A stretch of 16,283 nucleotides of DNA from CAZXCQ01 sp964639275 (GCA_964639275.1 CAZXCQ010000138.1:1-16283); one strand, 5' to 3'. Counted from the first letter of the stretch, positions 7,238 to 14,380 are shown. Notes: generated by a model not told the origin, from the sequence alone. Made by a program: numbers and translations.

Positions 7238-7264
7238 TAACAGTCAACAGCAGATTTGACCCCT
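7238..7264 (-). repeat. right inverted repeat of the RAYT element
   Basis: Partner of 6648-6674 in inverted orientation, 25 of 27 bases identical. Codons of a broken ATPase gene begin immediately to its right. Confidence 0.8.
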
Positions 7265-7266
7265 AA

Positions 7267-7386
7267 ATCTCAAAAAAGTTTCTGGAAGAGCGGATCGGAA
7301 TGGATATCATCATTCCCGAAGAGCCCCAGATTGTCGGCGCCCTTGGTGCTGCCCTGCTTGCCGAGGCCAAGCTTTCCAAAGGGTAA
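7267..7386 (+). pseudogene. C-terminal remnant of a BadF/BcrA/HgdC-type dehydratase-activating ATPase
   Basis: Thirty-nine codons ending at TAA 7384-7386 read ISKKFLEERIGMDIIIPEEP then QIVGALGAALLAEAKLSKG. The pattern pe.PQivGALGAALlA is the characteristic last helix of the ASKHA activators of 2-hydroxyacyl-CoA and benzoyl-CoA-type dehydratases/reductases. A full gene has about 260 residues or more; everything before this point is missing, and an in-frame stop (7264-7266) at the element edge closes the frame. The fragment has the same direction as the mutase operon, so a complete activator gene probably once followed glmE. No start codon or ribosome site remains, so it is not expected to be expressed. 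Confidence 0.6.
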
Positions 7387-7470
7387 GGATCGCCTCTCAT
7401 CCCAAAAGTGTGACGTTTGTAATAGTCTAAAGGTCCCCCTTTTGCAGCCACCTTTACCTAAAAGCGCCAT

Positions 7471-8271
7471 TCAATAGGCTGTCCACCCGCCGTCAACCGT
7501 GAAAGTCTGGCCCGTGACAAAGGAAGACGCATCCGAAGAGAGGTAGAGCAAGAGGCCGATGAGTTCGTCAATTCGGCCGCAGCGTTTCATGGGTGTGGTG
7601 TTGATAATCTTTTCAGTCCGCTCTTTGTAAAATGCTGCATCCTGGCCTGCAAGCCGTTCGCGCGCAATGTCGGTGCCCTCGAACCACCCCGGGGCTATGG
7701 CGTTTACCCGGATGCCGTCACCCGCATACTCGAGAGACGCCTGTTTGGTGAGCCCGATCACCGCGTGTTTGGCGGCAATATAGCTGGCCCTGGGCATGAG
7801 TTCCGGGATAAGACCCCTGAGCCCCAGTATGGATGCGATATTGATGATGACCCCGCTTTGACTTTTTATCATTAATTCTATCTCTCTCTGCATGCAGACA
7901 AACACGCCGGTCATGTTGATCCCTATAAGCCGGTTCCACTCTTCAAGGGGGGTTTCATGAAATCGGTAGGGCTTGTGAACAATCCCGGCATTGTTGACCG
8001 CTATGTCGAGTTTGCCATACTCCGAGGAGATCTTATCCCTCATACGTTCCACGTCGCCGGGTTTCGCCACGTCAATGGTGAGGGGCAAAAGCCTTTGTCC
8101 GCACTGCCTGACAAGCCCTGTTGTTTCCTCCAGGGTCTCCCTCACCTTTTCAGCGCAGACCAGGTGGGCGCCGGCTTCGGCCAGCGCCAGGGAGAAGGCC
8201 CTCCCGAATCCCCTGCCCGCCCCGGTGACCAAGGCCACTTTTCCCTCCAAATTGAAAAAGTTTTTTTTCAT
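7471..8271 (-). CDS. SDR-family NAD(P)-dependent oxidoreductase
   Basis: A 266-residue classical short-chain dehydrogenase. Visible are the cofactor motif TGAGRGFG (16-23), NNAG (93-96), the catalytic Ser147, and YxxxK as Tyr164/Lys168, followed by PGW and the C-terminal FVTGQTFTVDGG typical of the FabG-like group. It probably interconverts a hydroxyl and a ketone with NAD(H) or NADP(H); the substrate is unknown. ATG 8271 is chosen because GAGGA lies about 5 bases upstream; a TTG at 8289 is in frame but lacks a site. Ser to Tyr spacing is 17 rather than the usual 13, from an IPELMPRA-type insertion. The upstream gene ends at 8286, 15 bases away, so the two are likely cotranscribed. Confidence 0.88.
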   Translation of the reverse strand: MKKNFFNLEGKVALVTGAGRGFGRAFSLALAEAGAHLVCAEKVRETLEETTGLVRQCGQRLLPLTIDVAKPGDVERMRDKISSEYGKLDIAVNNAGIVHKPYRFHETPLEEWNRLIGINMTGVFVCMQREIELMIKSQSGVIINIASILGLRGLIPELMPRASYIAAKHAVIGLTKQASLEYAGDGIRVNAIAPGWFEGTDIARERLAGQDAAFYKERTEKIINTTPMKRCGRIDELIGLLLYLSSDASSFVTGQTFTVDGGWTAY

Positions 8272-8285
8272 AAAGTCCTCGCAAA

Positions 8286-9926
8286 TCAATAGGTTGGTCT
8301 AGGCAGCCCGAAGTCTTCCGCAATGGCCTGGAAACAATTAAAGCTCGAGCCCCTTCCGATGCCTCCACCGCCGGTAAGGGCTGAGGAACACATGTAGAGG
8401 TTACTGATAAAGGTTCGAAATCCCCCGGGCACCCCCCTGAAACGCCCGCTCTGAGAGGCAGCCATGCTGCCCTCACACCATGACCCATTTTTCATATCCA
8501 GATGAGTTTCCTGCAAATCTACCGGGGTAATGACGCGATATCCAATGGTATTGTCTTTCGTCATATTGGGGGCATATGTCTTCCATTGCTGAACAAGGGA
8601 ATCCATAAATTCATCCGCAAGCTGGCGCCACTCTTTCCTGGAGAAAAAGTTGAGGGGACAGGAGTATTCCTCAAACAGGACGGTATGTTTCCCTTCCGGT
8701 GTTCGAGAGGGGTCCCAGATGCTGTCCGGGGCGGTCAAACAGAAAAACTTGGAGCCCATCCCCAAAAGAAAAAGTTCGTGCATATATTTGTTTTCCATGT
8801 ATTCGAGGTCGTTGGGTGCCCAGTAGGTTCGGGTGGTGGTATTGACACCCGGATTGTTCTTTGCCGCCTTATAATCGGGAAGCTCATGCAGCGCCAAGGT
8901 TCCCCAGAAAACATGGCCCCTGTCGTAGAGGTTCGTCTCAAGCCTTCGCCTCATCTCGCTGTTTATAAGCTCCTGGTCAAGGAAACGAACGAAGAGTTGG
9001 GGCGTTCCAATATCGGCTACGACCAATTGCCCTGCGGTAACCTCCGTGCCGTCGGTCAATCGTATCCCTGTGGCCTTACCGTTCTCTACCATGATCTTGT
9101 CCACTTCCGAGTTAACGAAATACTCGACACCCAGCTTCTTCCCTGCCGAAACCAGGGCGTCCGTGATGGCCTGGGATGCCCCCTTGGCGACGGCCGCGGG
9201 CTCCCAACCGAGCGCCAGATGAAGATTGGCAATGATCATGGCAATACCCGGCACGTCGTCGGGAAAAATACCCGCCGAGGTCATGAAACCCCTCAAGGTC
9301 AAGATCCTGAGTTCCGGGCTTTCGAAGAAATAGTGTGCAATCTGCTTGCATGTCATGAACTGCATGGATGGGTCCAGCCAGCTTTTGGGATCATATAAAA
9401 GTTCTTCCATGGCATCAGGGGTGCCCCAGGGAGTGGGCAATGAGTATCGGTGCCGGCGGAATGCGGGGCGCCATTTCTCCTTGTACACCTCCGTCAACTG
9501 AAGGTAGGTCTCCGCATCGGCCTTGGACAGACGGGCAATCTGCTCATGGGTCTTTTTCACGTTTTCCTCGCTGAACCGTGATTCCCCTGTTTTGGGATCC
9601 CCAACCGGAAAGGCCGGATAGCTCACATAGGAGGTTTCATCGTCAAAGACGATGGCTTCATTGGTTTCAGGAAAGACATATTCCAGCCCTTCATGGCGAA
9701 GGTTGAATTCCTTGTATGCAGGATGGCCGTAAAACCGCGTCCAGTTGGCGCAAAAGTTCATTCGAAACCCGGGCGCCGGGCCATCTTCAGTTACAGCACC
9801 CCCGCCGAGATGATCCAGCCGCTCAAAAACACCGACCGTCAAGCCTGCCTTGGCAAGATAAGGGGCAATAATGGTCCCGTGGTGTCCGCCGCCGATAACC
9901 ACGGCATCGTATGACTTGTCTGCCAT
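8286..9926 (-). CDS. CrtI/phytoene-desaturase-like FAD-dependent oxidoreductase
   Basis: A 546-residue flavoprotein. The N-terminal Rossmann motif VVIGGGHHGT (9-18), with Glu35 ending the second strand (VGVFER) and then the LGGG turn, binds FAD. The C-terminal block (NLYMCSSALTGGGGIGRG) is the second FAD-contact region of the phytoene desaturase/PYROXD2-like family. These enzymes desaturate or isomerise hydrophobic substrates; the substrate cannot be read from sequence. Carotenoid synthesis genes are absent, and the neighbours (SDR, acyl-CoA dehydrogenase, CoA ligase) point rather to catabolism of an alicyclic or long-chain compound. GGGAGG lies 8 bases before the ATG. It shares a divergent promoter region with the LysR gene, its probable regulator. 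Confidence 0.85.
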   Translation of the reverse strand: MADKSYDAVVIGGGHHGTIIAPYLAKAGLTVGVFERLDHLGGGAVTEDGPAPGFRMNFCANWTRFYGHPAYKEFNLRHEGLEYVFPETNEAIVFDDETSYVSYPAFPVGDPKTGESRFSEENVKKTHEQIARLSKADAETYLQLTEVYKEKWRPAFRRHRYSLPTPWGTPDAMEELLYDPKSWLDPSMQFMTCKQIAHYFFESPELRILTLRGFMTSAGIFPDDVPGIAMIIANLHLALGWEPAAVAKGASQAITDALVSAGKKLGVEYFVNSEVDKIMVENGKATGIRLTDGTEVTAGQLVVADIGTPQLFVRFLDQELINSEMRRRLETNLYDRGHVFWGTLALHELPDYKAAKNNPGVNTTTRTYWAPNDLEYMENKYMHELFLLGMGSKFFCLTAPDSIWDPSRTPEGKHTVLFEEYSCPLNFFSRKEWRQLADEFMDSLVQQWKTYAPNMTKDNTIGYRVITPVDLQETHLDMKNGSWCEGSMAASQSGRFRGVPGGFRTFISNLYMCSSALTGGGGIGRGSSFNCFQAIAEDFGLPRPTY

Positions 9927-10058
9927 TTAATTTACCTCCCTTTTTTACAGAATCTTATCGTTGGTTAAAAAAAAGTAAAAAAATATCATTGACATGTCAA
10001 AATATTTAATTTTATCATCAACTTAAGAAAAACTTATACGTGATGAACGAGAGACAGG
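9927..10058. promoter_or_regulatory. divergent promoter region with palindrome TTGACATGTCAA
   Basis: This AT-rich 132-base gap separates the CrtI-like gene (minus) from the LysR gene (plus). At 9989-10000 a perfect 12-base palindrome TTGACATGTCAA supplies a consensus -35 TTGACA in both directions. On the plus strand TTTATC (10011-10016) follows at 16 bases. On the minus strand TACTTT (9977-9972) follows at 17. Overlapping divergent promoters controlled by the neighbouring LysR protein are the usual arrangement for this family; the operator itself is not proven. Confidence 0.5.
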
Positions 10059-10061
10059 GTG

Positions 10062-11015
10062 ATGACGAGCCTTTTAAATCTGAATCAATTGAGGGTTTTC
10101 CACTTTGTTGCCAAATATGGAAAAGTCAAGCTCGCTGCCGAAAGGCTGATGGTGACACAACCTGCGGTCAGCATGCAGCTCAAAGCATTAGAGGAGCAGT
10201 ATGAGATCCATCTTTTTAAGAAAGTCAACAAAGGGCTTGAGCTGACGGAGACAGGCCTGAGGCTCCATAAGATCACGGAGAAGGTTTTCGATCTTGTCGA
10301 TGAGGCGGACAGACTATTAATGAAGGCCAAAGGCTTTCCTGTCAATACTATGAATATTGGCGTCAGTAAGACATTCTTCCACAGTCATTTCATACCCCTT
10401 GTCTCCAAGTTACAAGAAACCTTTCCTGATGTTCTGATCCATATCAATGAGGGGCATTCCGAAGAGATGGTAAAGAGCGTCCTACAAAACCGGAATGACC
10501 TGGCCGTTGTAGGGAGGGTAAGGTATCCCGAAAATATTGAATTCATCCATCTGCTCAAGGGGCAACTATTTCTCATTACGCCGATCGGACACAGACTGTG
10601 TAATAGAGCTCGTGTATCCGTTGAGGATCTCGCCAATGAGACCCTCATTTTAAAGGAGAAAGGATCCGGGACACGCATGTTGATACAAAAGGTCCTGGAA
10701 GAAAAGGGCATTTTCCCCAAGGTCCTCATCGAGACGGGAAATGACGAGTGCATCGGTGAGGTCGTGAAAGAGGGAAAAGGCATTACCATCATGGCACGAG
10801 AGGGATTGAAGCAGGAGATCGAGCAAGGCCGTTTAATAGGAATACCCCTCGAGGATGAGCAGATGACCGTGGCCATAGATGTTGTTTTCAAAAAGCGAAA
10901 AACGCTCTCTTCCGCAGTGCAAGCATTCATCCGGCTTCTTTTTGAAGAGATGGGAGAGTCAACAGGCCTCCCTTCCCTTGAACAATTCAGGTCGAACATA
11001 ACCGGTTCCCTTTGA
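10062..11015 (+). CDS. LysR-family transcriptional regulator
   Basis: A 317-residue regulator with the typical N-terminal winged helix-turn-helix (about residues 5-65, recognition region VKLAAERLMVTQPAVSMQLK) and a C-terminal periplasmic-binding-protein-like effector domain starting near MNIGVSKTFF. The latter contains NDLAVVGR and a C-terminal EGKGITIMAREGL block common in CysB/CbbR-like members. ATG 10062 or the directly preceding GTG 10059 could start it; neither has a strong ribosome site (AGGG at 10056-10059 is very close). It is transcribed away from the CrtI-like/SDR pair, so control of those genes and perhaps of the CoA-ester genes beyond it is likely. It ends 23 bases from the stop of the convergent acyl-CoA dehydrogenase gene; no terminator is obvious between them. 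Confidence 0.92.
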   Translation: MTSLLNLNQLRVFHFVAKYGKVKLAAERLMVTQPAVSMQLKALEEQYEIHLFKKVNKGLELTETGLRLHKITEKVFDLVDEADRLLMKAKGFPVNTMNIGVSKTFFHSHFIPLVSKLQETFPDVLIHINEGHSEEMVKSVLQNRNDLAVVGRVRYPENIEFIHLLKGQLFLITPIGHRLCNRARVSVEDLANETLILKEKGSGTRMLIQKVLEEKGIFPKVLIETGNDECIGEVVKEGKGITIMAREGLKQEIEQGRLIGIPLEDEQMTVAIDVVFKKRKTLSSAVQAFIRLLFEEMGESTGLPSLEQFRSNITGSL

Positions 11016-11038
11016 ACATAAACACCGAGTTTCAGGAT

Positions 11039-12265
11039 CTATATCTCCAGGTCGTAATATCCCCGGCATACATTATGCCGGCTCAGACGCGTGCCCCCCT
11101 TCCACAGGGTTATCATGAGTGAGTCGCGCCAGTATTTTTCCACGTGATACTCTCTCACATAACCGTAACTGCCCATGAGTTGAATGGCCTTTTCGGCGCA
11201 CCTGACCGCATTCTCACTGGTTATTCTGGCCATATTCATCCTGGCTGAAAGGAGGCCCGTTCGAGGTCCGTAGACCTCCGGATGGTCACACATGTAAGCC
11301 GTCATCAGATACCAGGTTCTCGCCATTTCAGTGGACATGGCAATCTCCGCCAGTGTCTCGGCTGGTCCGCCGTGCTGTCTGATGGGTTTGTCGGCGACGA
11401 TTCTCTGCCCCGTGTACTCAAGGACTCTCTCCAACACCCCCTGCATCACGCCGGTCGCCATGGCACCACTGGAAACACCCGGGAGTTGCGCCCAGAAAAG
11501 CTCGGCAGCTTTGCCCCCCGGCCCGATGGCCCATTCCCTGGGTATTCTTATATCTTCAAAGTAGAGGGGGCAGTTGTGATCAGTCCTGAGACCGCACTTA
11601 TCCTCATCCGGCCCGACCGTGAGACCCGGCCACCCCCTGGGCACATAGGCAATGACGATGCCGTCCTCCCCAAGTTTGGGATCGGTGGTGCAGACGAGAC
11701 AGTACAGATCGGCGATTCCACTGTTTGTGGCCCAGAACTTGCTGCCGTTTATGATGCACTCCCGGCCCTCAAATTTGGCCATTGTCTTCAGCTTGCTCCC
11801 CCTATAGACAACATTTTCAAGGTCGCAGCCACCGCCCCCATGGGGCCCTCCGGCTTCCGTGATGGCAAAACAGGCCACTTGTACCTTGTTGTCACAGAAC
11901 GCGGGCATAAACTCGTCCAAAACAGTCTTCATATTTCCGCTGGTTGCCGGCTTCCAGGCCCAGCCTGTACACATGTGGGATACGGCCATACCCACATCAC
12001 CACGGCTCAATTCCTCGCTGATAAGGGCATTCACCAGGGTTCCCCGAACACCCTCTCCCCCATAGGCCTCGGGCATGCAAAGCCTCTGCAGCCCCATATC
12101 CACCAAGAGACGACGGATCCTGTTCTGCAGTTCCAGGTCTTCCTCGAGCCGCTCCCGAACGGGCATGATCTCCCTGTCCACAAATTCGTGAACCGCCTTG
12201 TGGAGGGCCTGTTCCTCTTCGGAGATCAAGACAGGCGGAAAGTGGAGGTTATAATCCTTGATCAT
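11039..12265 (-). CDS. acyl-CoA dehydrogenase family flavoprotein lacking the usual catalytic glutamate
   Basis: A 408-residue protein with the three-domain acyl-CoA dehydrogenase layout: an N-terminal helical domain, a beta domain with CFAITEAGGPHGGGG and FWATNSGIADLY, and a C-terminal helical domain ending QLMGSYGYVREY..EKYWRDS. Family members oxidise CoA thioesters at C2-C3 using FAD and pass electrons to ETF. In the segment that normally reads IYEGTSEIQR the text is LWKGGTRLSR, so Lys389 occupies the catalytic Glu position. No Glu appears at the alternative isovaleryl-CoA-dehydrogenase position as far as I can align. The reaction may therefore not be a standard desaturation. ATG 12265 lies 9 bases from AGGAGG (12280-12275); the in-frame ATG 12271 is only 3 bases away, so the later start is preferred. 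Confidence 0.85.
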   Translation of the reverse strand: MIKDYNLHFPPVLISEEEQALHKAVHEFVDREIMPVRERLEEDLELQNRIRRLLVDMGLQRLCMPEAYGGEGVRGTLVNALISEELSRGDVGMAVSHMCTGWAWKPATSGNMKTVLDEFMPAFCDNKVQVACFAITEAGGPHGGGGCDLENVVYRGSKLKTMAKFEGRECIINGSKFWATNSGIADLYCLVCTTDPKLGEDGIVIAYVPRGWPGLTVGPDEDKCGLRTDHNCPLYFEDIRIPREWAIGPGGKAAELFWAQLPGVSSGAMATGVMQGVLERVLEYTGQRIVADKPIRQHGGPAETLAEIAMSTEMARTWYLMTAYMCDHPEVYGPRTGLLSARMNMARITSENAVRCAEKAIQLMGSYGYVREYHVEKYWRDSLMITLWKGGTRLSRHNVCRGYYDLEI

Positions 12266-12374
12266 TTCCATGGGCCTCCTGAAAGCAAAGTCCTAAAAGC
12301 ATGAACACGTGCCGGGATATCCCTTCTAAAGAATATGTGTCGGAATGAGACAGGGCGGGGGTTTCCACATCAAA

Positions 12375-12624
12375 CTAAAGGGCGTTCTTGAAGAGCCTCA
12401 GGGCGGTTTCCGTGACCCTTTCCGCGTAGGCCGGGTCGTTGATGTGGCAGTCCATCCTGATGAACTCTACATCGGGGCTGAGGCTCTCCTGCAGTGTATC
12501 CGCAAAGATCTTTCTCCCTTCAGGGTAGTGCAGACTGTCCCCGGGCCTCGATTCGCTCCTTGAGAAAACGCAACTGTTCGCCTTTGGTGTTCACCGTGCC
12601 GATGATGAGGATATTTTTCGCCAT
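12375..12624 (-). pseudogene. Tm-1-like ATP-binding protein (UPF0261) remnant with large internal deletion
   Basis: From ATG 12624 the frame gives MAKNILIIGTVNTKGEQLRF followed by LKERIEARGQS, the N-terminus of Tm-1-like/UPF0261 proteins, and meets TGA at 12522-12520. In another minus-strand frame, from about 12542 to the TAG at 12377-12375, the text is SLHYPEGRKIFADTLQESL, then SPDVEFIRMDCHINDPAYAE, which is the C-terminus of the same family. A whole gene has about 400 residues; only about 31 N-terminal and 54 C-terminal residues survive, joined out of frame. A strong purine-rich ribosome site (GGAGGGGAGGG) is still present 8 bases before the ATG. The family binds ATP; its biological role in bacteria is poorly known. 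Confidence 0.7.
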
Positions 12625-12673
12625 ATCCGTTTCCCTCCCCTCCGGTTTTCAGGGATTTATCCGAAATTGGACA

Positions 12674-14062
12674 CTAACGGGTGATTTTGACCCCTGTCTT
12701 TTCGCGATCCCAGGTCGTCTCCGTGATGCCCAACTCCCTCAAACGATATTTCTCGATCCGGTTGGTCGGGATCTTTGGGAGTTCTTCAACAGACTCCAGA
12801 TACCGGGGGATGGCGAAGTATGCCATCCTCTCGTTGAGGAACTGAATCAGGTCTTCAGGAGGCAGGTTCTCCCTGGCCTTGAGGACGATGTTTGCCTTCA
12901 CCTCGTCCTCCCCGAGATCGGAAGGAACGGCGAAGACAGCGGACTCCAGGATCTTGGGGTGCGTGTTGATCACCTTTTCCACCTCAAAGGATGAGATGTT
13001 CTCCCCCCGGCGTCGTATGGCATCTTTCTTTCGCTCCATAAAGTAACAGTATTCGTCTGCGTCCTTTTTTGCATAGTCTCCGGTGTGAAACCAGAGGTTC
13101 CTATACACCTCGAGGGTCTTGTCGGGCATATTGTAGTATTCGGTCATCCCAGACCCCTCCAGGCAGACGAACCCGGAACGCTCTTCCAGGTGGGCCATCA
13201 CATCCGGTGGGCACGCGGTGTCGAAGGCTATCCGGACCGTGTTATCGCGGTCATCGGGTCTCGGTTCCTGTTTCGCGAGGATGGTCATCACCACCCCTAA
13301 ATAGTTGAACTGGGTGACCCCGTGTTCCCGCATCTCATCCCAGAAGGTGGAGGCGCTGAACCGGTCGCTCAGCACGACCCGGGCGTCGGATATGAGCGCC
13401 GCCATCACGGTCATCAACTGGGCATCGATGTAGAACAGGGGGAGGAAGGTGTACAGGATGTCCCCTGAATTGGCTTCACGGAGCTGGACAACAAGCCTTG
13501 CGAGATGCAAAAAATAGTTGTTCGGGCAGACAGCGCCTTTGGAAAGGCCTGTGGTTCCGGATGTATAGATGATGCCCGCAGGGTCTTTCGGGCTCACTTC
13601 CACCCCAGGCGGATCAGCAGGGCCTTCAAAGAGATCATCCAGGGGTAATATGGGAATCGGAATCGATTGGGCGACCTTCTTGTCGATCTCGCCGTGGCAG
13701 ATAATTCTGTTGAGCCTTTTCAGCTCATCCTTGATGATGGGAAGTCTTTCCAGAAGGGGTGCGTCGATAACCAGCAGTTTCGATTCCGACTTGTTGATAA
13801 TATGTTTCAAGAGGTCCCCTTTGTAGGCAGTATTGATAGGGACCTCCACAGCCCCCGGCTTGGCGAAACCAAACCAGGCATAGAGAAAGTCCGGATGATT
13901 TTTCATCATGATGGCCATTTTGTCACCCTTTTGGAGGCCCAGATCCCTGAAGCCACCGGCGAACCGATTGGACAGGAGGTCCATGAGAAAGATCCGATCC
14001 CGGTGCAGGTGGCCCTTTTCCTGAACCAGTTTTCCCACGACGTTTTCCGAAATGGTGGACAC
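12674..14062 (-). CDS. AMP-binding acyl-CoA ligase, apparently shortened by two in-frame deletions
   Basis: A 462-residue member of the ANL superfamily (fatty-acyl/CaiC-like CoA ligases), which activates an acid with ATP and then CoA. Motifs present are YTSGTTGLSKG (166-176), GSGMTE (303-308), WFHTGD (324-329), RKKDAIRRRGENISSFEVE (344-362) and the C-terminal LPKIPTNRIEKYRLRELG. Relatives have about 510-550 residues. Two blocks look missing: about 14 residues after DRIFLM (junction near 13981), normally containing the TY.EL region, and about 50 residues between GMTE and YYNMP (junction near 13138). The second loss removes sheet structure next to the active site, so activity is doubtful. In the A10 motif the usual GK reads NR. 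GTG 14062 is chosen: AGGAGG (14074-14069) is 6 bases upstream, while TTG 14068 abuts it. Confidence 0.78.
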   Translation of the reverse strand: MSTISENVVGKLVQEKGHLHRDRIFLMDLLSNRFAGGFRDLGLQKGDKMAIMMKNHPDFLYAWFGFAKPGAVEVPINTAYKGDLLKHIINKSESKLLVIDAPLLERLPIIKDELKRLNRIICHGEIDKKVAQSIPIPILPLDDLFEGPADPPGVEVSPKDPAGIIYTSGTTGLSKGAVCPNNYFLHLARLVVQLREANSGDILYTFLPLFYIDAQLMTVMAALISDARVVLSDRFSASTFWDEMREHGVTQFNYLGVVMTILAKQEPRPDDRDNTVRIAFDTACPPDVMAHLEERSGFVCLEGSGMTEYYNMPDKTLEVYRNLWFHTGDYAKKDADEYCYFMERKKDAIRRRGENISSFEVEKVINTHPKILESAVFAVPSDLGEDEVKANIVLKARENLPPEDLIQFLNERMAYFAIPRYLESVEELPKIPTNRIEKYRLRELGITETTWDREKTGVKITR

Positions 14063-14157
14063 GACCAACCTCCTTTGTCGCTTATTTGTGAAACAAAACA
14101 GACGATCAAATTTTTTGCATTCGTAGGCATTCCGTATTCACTCATGGGCCCGCGTAA

Positions 14158-14370
14158 ATGATTCAGCCGGTTGATTCGCTCCTGGGTCTGAAACCAGTCG
14201 TATTCGTGGCGCCAGTTCTCAACCAGGTCACGCAGCACCTGATCATTGGTGCCGCTTTTCCACCCGTTGTCAAGGGGGATGTAGGGCCACCGAGTGGCGT
14301 CCAGACGCCGGTTCAGATCGTCGATCTCACGCTCTGCATAATGAATGCGAAACGGTTGCATCCTGCCCAT
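14158..14370 (-). pseudogene. N-terminal fragment of an epoxide-hydrolase-type alpha/beta hydrolase
   Basis: From ATG 14370 about 71 residues match the epoxide hydrolase N-terminal domain: QPFRIHYAEREIDDLNRRLD, then TRWPY...NGWKSGT, VLRDLVENWRHEYDWF and QERINRLNH. After that the resemblance stops. The frame runs on, in the wrong register, into the CoA ligase gene until 13906. The catalytic alpha/beta hydrolase domain, with its nucleophilic Asp and His, is entirely missing; an intact gene would have about 380-400 residues. It begins 10 bases after the stop of the upstream phosphotransferase gene. Members open epoxides to diols, so the ancestral operon may have handled an epoxide or similar intermediate. 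Confidence 0.65.
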
Positions 14371-14380
14371 GGTGCTTCAT

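Larger units (their letters stand above)
6648..7264. mobile_element. RAYT-type element bounded by 27-base inverted repeats
   Basis: Nearly identical 27-base inverted repeats (6648-6674 and 7238-7264; both start with AGGGGTCA read inward and end with TCTGCTGTTGACTGTTA, two mismatches between) enclose 563 bases holding a truncated RAYT transposase on the minus strand. RAYT enzymes are IS200/IS605-like Y1 transposases usually associated with palindromic REP or terminal repeats. No flanking target duplication is evident. The element lies directly after glmE and abuts a broken ATPase gene, so it probably inserted there together with a deletion. Confidence 0.65.

Noticed and set aside
7256..7477. 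A 73-codon plus-strand frame over the ATPase remnant
   Set aside because: It is in a different frame from the recognisable ALGAALLAE text, starts inside the inverted repeat and has no family resemblance.
8502..9398. A 298-codon plus-strand frame opposite the CrtI-like gene
   Set aside because: It is antisense to a gene with clear FAD motifs, has no family resemblance and low-complexity composition; it is a shadow of the real gene.
11016..11038. Terminator between the convergent LysR and acyl-CoA dehydrogenase genes
   Set aside because: The 23-base gap holds no stem with a T-run on either strand.
11282..12304. A 340-codon plus-strand frame opposite the acyl-CoA dehydrogenase
   Set aside because: It is antisense to a convincing acyl-CoA dehydrogenase gene and shows no motif or good ribosome site.
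12682..12693. ATTTTGACCCCT resembling the edge of the RAYT inverted repeat
   Set aside because: The match covers only the short outer part and lies within the coding end of the CoA ligase, so it is probably chance.
13906..14157. Continuation of the epoxide hydrolase frame into the CoA ligase gene
   Set aside because: Residues after about 14158 lose all resemblance to hydrolases and are an out-of-register reading of the ligase gene.
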